In this document: positions 1-6,485 of the stretch, one piece after another
Numbering within the stretch: position 1 is the first letter of the stretch
Layout of the letters: each line of letters starts with the position of its first letter
Assembly (NCBI RefSeq): GCF_037482285.1
Contig: NZ_JBBEYB010000017.1
Coordinates: 1-64,000 of the forward strand
DNA from: Aquabacterium sp029268225
GTDB taxonomy: Bacteria; Pseudomonadota; Gammaproteobacteria; Burkholderiales; Burkholderiaceae_C
Length of the DNA: 64,000 nucleotides
Reading direction: 5' to 3'
Notes under the pieces: model-generated
The model's input: only the letters and a program-made list of their open reading frames with translations
What the model was told of the DNA's origin: nothing
The model's database searches: none
Program-made: the position numbers and the translations under genes

Positions 1-17
1 TGCGTATTCCGGTCCAA

Positions 18-146
18 CGTGACCGTTGATTCCGGCGGATCGTGACCGCCGATTCTGGTTCATCGTGACCGGCCATTCTGGTCGAACGTGACCGATTTTT
101 GCACCTGACCGGAATCTCGGTCACGATGCCGGAATCACCGGTCACG
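18..146. repeat. IS21 left-end transposase-site array
   Basis: The core CGTGACCG occurs at 18-25, 41-48, 64-71 and 87-94, an exact 23-base period. Two inverted copies (CGGTCACG) follow at 118-125 and 139-146. IS21 ends are known to carry multiple internal repeats recognised by the transposase; the assignment of these copies as binding sites is inference from position and regularity. Confidence 0.8.
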
Positions 147-239
147 ATGCCAGCATGGCGTCGTATGCCACCGTGATGGTGTTGCGCAAGTTGTCTCACC
201 CAATGCAGTTAGCCTGCCCAGTTTTTTGCTGGAGCCGGC

Positions 240-1763
240 ATGCCTGCACCAAGGATTCACATGCGCAAGATCAAGGACGTTCTGCGTCTCAAACTCGATG
301 CTCGGCTCTCGCACGAGCGTATCGCCGCCGCCCTGGGCATCTCCAAAGGCGTGGTTACCAAGTACGTCGGTTTGGCCTCGGTCGCAGGTCTGGATTGGCA
401 CTCCATCCAGCCCCTGGACGAGACCGCTTTGCAGCATCGCCTGCTGGCACCGCCGCCACGGCCGCAGCACTTCGTGCACCCCGACTACGCCCAGATTCAC
501 AAAGAACTGCGCCGCAAGGGCATGACGCTCATGCTGCTGTGGGAGGAGCACACCCAGCAGCACCTGGACGGTCATACGCACTCCTACTCGCAGTTCTGCG
601 AGAACTACCGCCGCTACGCCAAGACACTCAAACGCTCGATGCGCCAGACCCACCGCGCAGGCGAGAAGCTGTTCATCGACTTTGCAGGTCCCACGATCGA
701 GTTGGTGGACGGCAGCCGTGCCCACATCTTCGTGGCCGCTCTGGGCGCTTCGAGCTACACCTTTGCGTGTGCCACACCGCGCGAGACCATGGCCGACTGG
801 CTTGATGGCTGCGCCCGCGCCCTGACATTCATCGGTGGGGTGCCCCAGCTCATCGTGCCGGACAACCCCAAAGCCCTCATTGCCAACCCCAACCGCTATG
901 AGCCTCGCGCCAACGAGACGGTGGAGGACTTCGCTCGCCACTACGGCACCTCGATGCTACCGGCGCGGCCCTATCACCCGCAGGACAAGGCCAAGGTCGA
1001 GTCTGCCGTGCAAGTTGTCGAGCGTTGGATCCTGATGCGACTGCGCCACCAACGCTTTGCGAGCGTGGACGATGTCAACGAGGCCATCGCGCCGCTGCTG
1101 GAACAACTCAACAACAAGGCATTCCAGAGGTTGCCTGGCAGCCGAGTCAGCACGTTTGCAGAGTTGGATGCGCCAGCACTGCAAGCCTTGCCTCTGCAGC
1201 CCTGGGAATTCGCCACCTACAAGACCGTGCGCGTGCACATTGATCACCACGTCGAGATCGAGGGGCATCGCTACAGCGTGCCGCAGTCCTTGGTCGGGCT
1301 GGTCCTGGAGGCACGCATCACCACGCGCGGCGTGGAGATCGTCCACCGTGGTCAGCGTGTTGCCGCTCATCTGCGCTGTCTCCACAAGGGGGGCTTCACC
1401 ACCGTGGCGGAGCACATGTCGGCAGCGCACCGCGCGCATCGGGAGTGGACCCCTGAACGCCTGATTCACTGGGGCGGCACCATTGGTGTGGCCTGTGCCA
1501 GCACCGTCCAGCGTCTGCTGGAGGAGCGACGCCATCCCGAGCATGGCTACCGCGCCTGCCTGGGGCTGCTGTCACTGGCCAAGAAGTACGGCAAGCCCCG
1601 ACTGGAAGCCGCTTGCCTCATCGCCCTGGAGCTCGGCACCGTCAAGTACAGGCACGTCAGCGACATTCTGGCAAACGGCCGGGATCAGGTGCCCGCCACG
1701 ACCGCCACCGACTGGACCAGCCCGCACCATGCCCACGTTCGTGGCCCCGGTTACTACCAGTGA
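240..1763 (+). CDS. istA: IS21-family transposase IstA (DDE)
   Basis: This 507-residue protein catalyses cut-and-join transposition of the IS21 element. The N-terminus (about residues 10-45) holds a helix-turn-helix with the segment LSHERIAAALGISKGVV. The rve-type catalytic core follows, with acidic residues at Asp147 (FIDFAGP), Asp208 (IVPDNPKA) and Glu254 (KVESAVQ), the DDE triad expected of the family. The ATG at 240 has a GGAG about five bases upstream; a second in-frame ATG at 261 is possible. It is followed by istB in the same transcript. No frameshift or stop is seen, so the gene looks functional. The family assignment is secure. Confidence 0.93.
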   Translation: MPAPRIHMRKIKDVLRLKLDARLSHERIAAALGISKGVVTKYVGLASVAGLDWHSIQPLDETALQHRLLAPPPRPQHFVHPDYAQIHKELRRKGMTLMLLWEEHTQQHLDGHTHSYSQFCENYRRYAKTLKRSMRQTHRAGEKLFIDFAGPTIELVDGSRAHIFVAALGASSYTFACATPRETMADWLDGCARALTFIGGVPQLIVPDNPKALIANPNRYEPRANETVEDFARHYGTSMLPARPYHPQDKAKVESAVQVVERWILMRLRHQRFASVDDVNEAIAPLLEQLNNKAFQRLPGSRVSTFAELDAPALQALPLQPWEFATYKTVRVHIDHHVEIEGHRYSVPQSLVGLVLEARITTRGVEIVHRGQRVAAHLRCLHKGGFTTVAEHMSAAHRAHREWTPERLIHWGGTIGVACASTVQRLLEERRHPEHGYRACLGLLSLAKKYGKPRLEAACLIALELGTVKYRHVSDILANGRDQVPATTATDWTSPHHAHVRGPGYYQ

Positions 1764-1780
1764 ACAGACAGGATTGCACC

Positions 1781-2545
1781 ATGATGATGAACACGACTTT
1801 GAACCAGCTGCGTGAACTCAGGCTGATGGGCATGCTCACAGCCCTTGATGAGCAACTGACGCAGGCCGGCATGAGCGCTGTCAGCTTTGAAGAACGCATG
1901 GCTCTGATCGTCGAGCGCGAGCTCCATTGGCGCCACGACAAGCGGCGTGCACGCCTGCTCAAAGAGGCCAAGCTGAAGTACCCCCAAGCCGCCATTGAGG
2001 ACATCGATACACGAGCTGGACGCGGCCTGGATCGCAAGGCTGTCATGAGCCTGGCCTTGGGTGATTGGATCGACAGCGGCCACAGCGTGCTGATCACCGG
2101 CCCCACCGGAGCTGGCAAATCCTGGCTGGCTTGTGCGCTGGCCCAGCACGCCTGTCGCCGCGGTCGCTCTGCCTTCTACCAACGTGTGCCACGTCTGAGC
2201 GAAGAGCTGCGCATCCGTCACGGCAATGGCACCTTTGGCAAGTGGCTCATCCAGTTGGCCAAGACCGATGTCCTGTTGCTGGACGACTGGGGCATGGCTG
2301 GGCTGGACAACCAGGCCCGCGCTGACTTGCTGGAGATCATCGACGACCGAGCTGCCAGCAAGGCCACCATCATCACCAGTCAGCTGCCCATTGAACACTG
2401 GCATGCCTGGGTCGGTGACGCCACGATTGCCGACGCGATCCTTGATCGCCTGATGCAGCGAAACCACCGATTCACTCTGACCGGTGAGTCCCTGCGACAA
2501 AAGCCCAAACCCACGAAAAAGGAGCCCGACTCAGACCCATCGTGA
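1781..2545 (+). CDS. istB: IS21-family helper ATPase IstB
   Basis: The 254-residue IstB is the AAA+ helper that controls target choice and activates IstA. A Walker A motif (GPTGAGKS, residues 107-114) and a Walker B (LLLDDW, about 165-170) are visible. The open frame extends upstream into istA, but the run of ATG codons at 1781 fits the usual IstB start (MNTTLNQLRELRLMGM). It begins 17 bases after the istA stop, so the two are surely co-transcribed. The stop codon at 2543-2545 lies inside a transposase-site repeat of the right end, so coding and end sequence overlap by a few bases. Confidence 0.93.
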   Translation: MMMNTTLNQLRELRLMGMLTALDEQLTQAGMSAVSFEERMALIVERELHWRHDKRRARLLKEAKLKYPQAAIEDIDTRAGRGLDRKAVMSLALGDWIDSGHSVLITGPTGAGKSWLACALAQHACRRGRSAFYQRVPRLSEELRIRHGNGTFGKWLIQLAKTDVLLLDDWGMAGLDNQARADLLEIIDDRAASKATIITSQLPIEHWHAWVGDATIADAILDRLMQRNHRFTLTGESLRQKPKPTKKEPDSDPS

Positions 2546-2638
2546 CCGACACCCCTACAATTTGAACGCGCAACACCTCACACGGTGCAACCGGTCACGA
2601 TGGGCCGGAATCGTCGGTCACGTTCGCCAGAATACGCA
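2541..2638. repeat. IS21 right-end repeats and terminal inverted repeat
   Basis: The right end has CGTGACCG at 2541-2548 and inverted copies (CGGTCACG) at 2592-2599 and 2615-2622, again 23 bases apart. The last 24 bases match the first 25 of the element in inverted orientation with a few mismatches and one gap. This defines base 2638 as the element's outer edge. Confidence 0.85.
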
Positions 2639-3071
2639 CACCGAAGGCACCCACACCCTGAGATCGCTGCATCAACTGTTCGACATGGTCGCGGTGTCAT
2701 GCATTGTGGGTAACGGTGACGCCCACCTCAAGAACTTTGGATTGATCTATCAAGCGCCAGATGGGCAGGATGCCACCCTGGCACCGGCCTACGATATCGT
2801 CAACACAACCTGCTACATCCCCGACGACGCTTTGGCATTGACGCTGGGAGGCGCAAAGGGGTTGTATTCGGCGATTCTTCGTTTGACCGAATTTGCGCGC
2901 ACATGCCGGTTGCCCGACAAGGCAGCCAAGTTACGGATCATTGAAATTGCCCATGCTGTGCGAGACACGGCGCGAGATTTTCGAGACTTGGCAGACGAGG
3001 TCCCAGGTTTGTATCCCGCTTTGAGGGACAGCGCTGAACGCTACCTGAGAACGTTTGAAGCGCAGGTTTAA
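2639..3071 (+). pseudogene. hipA-like kinase, 3' fragment cut by IS21
   Basis: Immediately after the IS the reading frame encodes about 143 residues that match the C-terminal part of HipA-type Ser/Thr kinases. The catalytic-loop segment GNGDAHLKNFGL and the metal-binding segment PAYDIVNT are visible. HipA proteins are the toxin halves of HipBA persistence modules and are usually about 400-440 residues, so roughly the first two thirds is missing. The missing part, and any hipB antitoxin, would lie left of the IS and outside the window. The IS provides in-frame codons upstream, but a functional kinase is unlikely without its N-terminal lobe. The assignment rests on the kinase motifs. Confidence 0.8.
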
Positions 3072-3163
3072 ACCCTGCGCAGACCGGCTGACCACGGAAG
3101 TGGGTCAACTCCAGATCGACCATCACCCCCACATCAAGCGCCCTCCACTTTTTAGGCGAAGGA

Positions 3164-3427
3164 CTATGCAGAGTTCCGAAAACATCGAATCACTTCCCCG
3201 TATTGCCTGCGTACGGTCGCAATCCGCTCATCGTCGGTGATGGTCAATGATGATCGCTCGCGCGCCAGCCTCGTCAACTCGTTTTCGAGTTCGGTCAGCA
3301 CGGCCCGGTCCGGATCGGTCTTGCATTCTTCCTCGGCAATCTTGGCGCTGCAAATGCCCATCATGTCGGTGATGCACTCGCGGGCGCACTCGAACGCAAC
3401 AGCTTGCTCTTGGGTCCACTTGGCCAT
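3164..3427 (-). CDS. Small hypothetical protein, accessory region
   Basis: The 87-residue product starts MAKWTQEQAVAFECARE and is rich in charged residues (about residues 25-60), suggesting a helical, possibly coiled-coil protein. The start at 3427 is chosen because a GGGAG lies eight bases upstream; a longer frame to 3475 has no such site. I do not recognise a named family. It sits between a broken hipA and a decayed rpe fragment, so it is probably part of the same acquired DNA. It has no signal peptide or membrane segment. Function is unknown. Confidence 0.6.
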   Translation of the reverse strand: MAKWTQEQAVAFECARECITDMMGICSAKIAEEECKTDPDRAVLTELENELTRLARERSSLTITDDERIATVRRQYGEVIRCFRNSA

Positions 3428-3473
3428 CTTGAAGTCTCCCGCTTGTTCGGCGATCTGTGTGCGCTTCGAACGC

Positions 3474-3594
3474 ACTTCGCCAACTCAGTCCGCATCGCGT
3501 TGATCACCGCCTTGTAGTCCGGCTTGCCAAAACTCGCACTGCCCGCCACAAAGGTGTCGGTCTCCGTGTTGGCAATGCAGAGGTGGCGAAGCAT
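3474..3594 (-). pseudogene. Decayed duplicate of the rpe 3' end
   Basis: Read on the minus strand, this stretch encodes TFVAGSASFGKPDYKAVINAM followed by RTELAK. The end of the intact rpe (5316-5999) reads TFVAGSAIFGKPDYKAVIDAM and RAELAK. By eye about 12 mismatches occur over the best-aligned 93 bases. Similarity stops just before the normal stop codon on one side and fades near 3590 on the other, so it is a fragment and not a gene. It has the same orientation as the intact rpe 1.8 kb away, and the lipase gene lies between the two copies. Confidence 0.85.
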
Positions 3595-3625
3595 GTATAC
3601 CTGTCAAAGCGGCATCTGACAACGC

Positions 3626-3652
3626 AAAAAAAACCAGGCCTCGAAGGCCTGG
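3626..3652 (-). terminator. Rho-independent terminator of the lipase gene
   Basis: Read on the minus strand, the 7-bp stem CCAGGCC/GGCCTGG with a 5-base loop is followed by eight T residues. It lies 64 bases beyond the stop codon of the lipase gene and is well placed to end that transcript. Confidence 0.88.
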
Positions 3653-3715
3653 CTGTGTGCTTCAACGCACAGTGATATCGGGCCGCCACTCTGGATGGCC
3701 GTCGCCCGTCCTACT

Positions 3716-5044
3716 TCAGGGCAAGGCCACCACCGGATCCAGCGGGTTCCCAGGCTGAATGCTGGCGCAATTTTGCGGCACCGGCTTGTTGCGGAAGCGG
3801 TCATTCACCCAGTCAATGGCTTGTGGCAGCCACACGGCCATGCTCGTGAAGTGGCTCAGAGCATATTCTTTGTGCTCAATCTGCACGCCCTTGGCGCAGT
3901 ACTGACGCGCCAGGGTTCGGACATCGCCCGCCAGCATCACGCCGTCGCCTTTGCCCCAGATCGGCGAAGCCTTCGTGCCCTCAAGTTCACCGCCGGTACC
4001 TTGGCCGATGAACATTGGGGTCGTGGGTGTACCACCCGTGCCCATGATGACCTTGTTCACGCTGTCCACGTAGGCACCCAGCTTCAGGCGGTTTTCGTAC
4101 TCGGGCTTGACGATGTCTTTCCAGTACAGGTCTGGGTACTGGCCCAGCACGTTCACAATCGACTGGTTCTTCATCTTTTCGTGAAGCGCCAGCCCTTTTT
4201 CGGAGAGGTACTGTGGCAGGTTCAGGTCGAACGAGCGGCCCACGCCGATGAGTGCCATGCCCGCCACACCGCCCCAGATGGGCGAGCCCTGGATGTAGTC
4301 AAGGTTGTGGTCAGGGTGCACCAGCACACCGCCGATGGCGCTGCCGATCAGCTTCTGGTTCACGTCAGGCGCATAGGTTGGGGCCAACTCAGCGGCCCAT
4401 TCCGAGGCGATGGCGCCACCCGAGTAGCCGATCATCGCCACTTTGGTGTTGCTGGGCAGGCCCAGCTCGGGAGATTTGAGCGCGGCCCGGATCGAGTTGA
4501 GCGTGTGATAGCCGTACTCCGGACCGGCGGCGAAGTTGGCCTTCGGCCCCTCGGTGTCAGGAATGATGATGGTGTAGCCCTGAATCAGGAAGGGGGCGAA
4601 CAGTGCCGTTTCAACACCTGGGATCAGATCGGGCAAGCGCTTGCCGCCAGCAATGGAGCGCGAAGGCGAGTCTTCAGGATTCAACGAGTCGTAAAACGAC
4701 TGGTAGGAGACAACCTTGTTTTTGTTCAGGCAGAGCAGGCACGAGGGTTTGACCACCGTGGTGACGTTTGCCACAGGCCGCATTTGCACATCGACCGAGC
4801 GATACAGCAACTGCGTGGCTTTCAGCGGTGTCGCCAAGCCCAGGATGCGATAAGTGATGGTGCGGGTCTTGAGAACCGTGCCTGGCGCGTAGCTGGACAG
4901 CGGGGTGCTGTCTGTGTACTCATAGAACGGGTCCGGCGTCGCCGTGGCAGCGATCGCGGTGGATGCGCCCGGGAGGGTGACTGCGGCAACGGCGACCCCG
5001 GTCAGGGTGCGCAACAGGCGCTTGGCTTGTGAGTGGATGGGCAT
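3716..5044 (-). CDS. Secreted lipase, LIP (secretory lipase) family
   Basis: A 442-residue exported alpha/beta hydrolase. The start at 5044 gives a classical signal peptide (RLLRTLTGVAVAAVTLPGAS, cleavage near AIAA at about residue 33). The nucleophile elbow GYSGG is at residues 206-210 (Ser208), and FLIQGYTIIIPDTEGP with the following GYHTLNSIRAAL (about 152-189) is typical of the secretory-lipase family best known from Candida and actinobacteria. A C-terminal SHFTS may hold the catalytic His. Acyl-ester hydrolysis outside the cytoplasm is likely; the substrate is unknown. It has its own terminator and a perfect palindrome 134 bases upstream of the start, so it is probably a single regulated transcript. 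Its position between two rpe 3' copies suggests it was acquired. Confidence 0.85.
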   Translation of the reverse strand: MPIHSQAKRLLRTLTGVAVAAVTLPGASTAIAATATPDPFYEYTDSTPLSSYAPGTVLKTRTITYRILGLATPLKATQLLYRSVDVQMRPVANVTTVVKPSCLLCLNKNKVVSYQSFYDSLNPEDSPSRSIAGGKRLPDLIPGVETALFAPFLIQGYTIIIPDTEGPKANFAAGPEYGYHTLNSIRAALKSPELGLPSNTKVAMIGYSGGAIASEWAAELAPTYAPDVNQKLIGSAIGGVLVHPDHNLDYIQGSPIWGGVAGMALIGVGRSFDLNLPQYLSEKGLALHEKMKNQSIVNVLGQYPDLYWKDIVKPEYENRLKLGAYVDSVNKVIMGTGGTPTTPMFIGQGTGGELEGTKASPIWGKGDGVMLAGDVRTLARQYCAKGVQIEHKEYALSHFTSMAVWLPQAIDWVNDRFRNKPVPQNCASIQPGNPLDPVVALP

Positions 5045-5177
5045 CAGATATCCAGGAAAGATGGGTGGAGGAGGCTTTTCGATCATGTGGCCCATGTCCA
5101 TCTTGTGTCGTGCGGCTGCCTTGTTGCCCGGCGACATATCACCAGGCACAGGAGCCGCGCGGCACCACAGCTTTCGT

Positions 5178-5199
5178 GGTCATTGTGCGCACAATGACC
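5178..5199. promoter_or_regulatory. Perfect 22-bp palindrome upstream of lipase
   Basis: The 11-base arm GGTCATTGTGC is followed at once by its exact reverse complement. It lies 134 bases upstream of the lipase start and 117 bases from the rpe stop. Size and perfect symmetry fit a dimeric repressor operator of TetR or MarR type. The regulator is not in the window, so the identity is inference. Confidence 0.6.
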
Positions 5200-5315
5200 G
5201 AATATCGTTGGTTTAACGTGCAATGCGCACGCGCGTTTCCCCTGTGCCAGGGATTTCACGGGGGGGATTTCGCGTCATGCGGCGTCTTCACCAGGTGAAC
5301 CCGGGCCAGATGCCC

Positions 5316-5999
5316 TTACTTCGCCAACTCCGCCCGCATCGCGTCAATCACCGCCTTGTAATCCGGCTTGCCAAAAATCGCGCTGCCGGCCACAAATGTG
5401 TCGGCGCCCGCATCGGCGATGCGGCGGATGTTGTCCACCTTCACGCCGCCGTCGATCTCCAGGCGGATGTCGCGGCCGGACGCGTCGATGATCTTGCGCA
5501 CCTTCTCGGCCTTGCGCAGCGTGCTGTCGATGAAGCTTTGGCCGCCGAAGCCGGGGTTCACGCTCATCAGCAGCACCACGTCGACCTTGTCGATGACCCA
5601 CTCCAGCACGTCCACGGGCGAAGCGGGGTTGAACACCAGGCCCGCCTGACAACCCTCGGCCTTGATGAGCTGCAAGGTGCGGTCCACGTGGGTGGAGGCA
5701 TCGGGGTGGAAGGTGATGATGTCGGCACCCGACTTGGCGAAGGCCTGGGCCAACGCGTCCACGGGCTGCACCATCAGGTGCACGTCGATGGGCACGGCCG
5801 TGCCGTCGGCCTTGACGGCGTGCTTGCGCAGGGCTTCGCAGACCATCGGTCCGAAAGTCAGGTTGGGCACGTAATGGTTGTCCATCACGTCGAAGTGGAT
5901 CCAGTCGGCCCCGGCGTCGATGACGTTGCGCACCTCCTCGCCCAGGCGGGCGAAATCGGCAGACAGGATGCTGGGAGCGATGCGGAAGGTGCGCGACAT
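5316..5999 (-). CDS. rpe: Ribulose-phosphate 3-epimerase
   Basis: This 227-residue TIM-barrel enzyme interconverts D-ribulose 5-phosphate and D-xylulose 5-phosphate in the pentose phosphate and Calvin pathways. The N-terminal signature IAPSILSADFARLGEEV and the metal-binding strand HFDVMDNHYVPNLTFGP (from residue 35) are intact, as are VNPGFGGQSF and EIDGGV towards the C-terminus. Length is normal. It is divergent from apaG, a common arrangement in Burkholderiales. In many relatives gph and trp genes follow rpe; here the lipase and a second copy of the rpe 3' end follow instead. Function is certain from sequence. Confidence 0.97.
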   Translation of the reverse strand: MSRTFRIAPSILSADFARLGEEVRNVIDAGADWIHFDVMDNHYVPNLTFGPMVCEALRKHAVKADGTAVPIDVHLMVQPVDALAQAFAKSGADIITFHPDASTHVDRTLQLIKAEGCQAGLVFNPASPVDVLEWVIDKVDVVLLMSVNPGFGGQSFIDSTLRKAEKVRKIIDASGRDIRLEIDGGVKVDNIRRIADAGADTFVAGSAIFGKPDYKAVIDAMRAELAK

Positions 6000-6106
6000 G
6001 GAAAGGGCCTTTCGGTGGATGGGTGCGCCATTGTAAAAAGACAGCCCCAGGGTTTGCCAGGGTATGTCACAGAGTCCATGAAAGGGGATTGCCTAGAATG
6101 GGCCGC

Positions 6107-6481
6107 ATGAGCAAAGCCCAATTCACCTGCGCCGTGGTCCCCCAGTACCTGGAAGACCAGAGCAATCCCGTGCGACACGAGTACGCCTTTGCCTACACGG
6201 TGACCATCGTCAACAGTGGCGAGGTGCCCGCGCAGCTGATCGGCCGCCATTGGGTCATCACCGATGCCACGGGCCATGTCGAGGAGGTACGCGGCCTGGG
6301 CGTGGTCGGGCACCAACCGCTGCTCAAACCGGGTGAGCGCTTCGAGTACACCAGCTGGACCCGCCTGAACACGCCCCATGGCGTGATGCAGGGCACCTAC
6401 TTCTGCATGACCGACGCGGCCGAAGCCTTTGAGGCGCCCATCCCGGCCTTCACCCTGGCGCGTCAACAATCCCTGCACTGA
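6107..6481 (+). CDS. apaG: ApaG domain protein
   Basis: A 124-residue single-domain ApaG protein with the expected immunoglobulin-like beta fold. Recognisable segments are YAFAYTVTIVN, LIGRHWVITDATG, VRGLGVVGHQPLLKPGE and YTSWTRLNTPHGVMQGTY. The family is widespread and linked to Co2+ and Mg2+ efflux phenotypes in Salmonella, but the biochemical role is unclear. The ATG at 6107 matches family starts (MSK); an in-frame ATG at 6098 has the better-spaced AGGGG upstream and cannot be excluded. The next gene starts five bases after its stop, so they form an operon. It is divergent from rpe. Confidence 0.93.
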   Translation: MSKAQFTCAVVPQYLEDQSNPVRHEYAFAYTVTIVNSGEVPAQLIGRHWVITDATGHVEEVRGLGVVGHQPLLKPGERFEYTSWTRLNTPHGVMQGTYFCMTDAAEAFEAPIPAFTLARQQSLH

Positions 6482-6485
6482 ATTG

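Larger units (their letters stand above)
1..2638 (+). mobile_element. Complete IS21-family insertion sequence
   Basis: The first bases (TGCGTATTCCGG) pair as an inverted repeat with the last bases (CCAGAATACGCA), and the element runs TG...CA as IS21 elements do. Between the ends lie istA and istB in one orientation, 17 bases apart, the standard IS21 gene order. Both ends carry several copies of an 8-base core (CGTGACCG), which fits the multiple transposase sites known for this family. The right end joins directly to a hipA-like frame, so this is an insertion into that gene. The left flank lies outside the window, so the target-site duplication cannot be checked. Both genes look intact, so the element may be active. 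Confidence 0.93.

Noticed and set aside
1..146. Regular repeats at the left end as a CRISPR array
   Set aside because: The 8-base cores flip orientation, the spacers are short and similar, and the array lies within IS21 ends; it is a transposase-site array.
3361..3594. Small minus-strand reading frame with rpe-like sequence as a functional gene
   Set aside because: Only the last part of rpe is present, similarity fades at one end, and it runs on into unrelated sequence; it is a decayed fragment.
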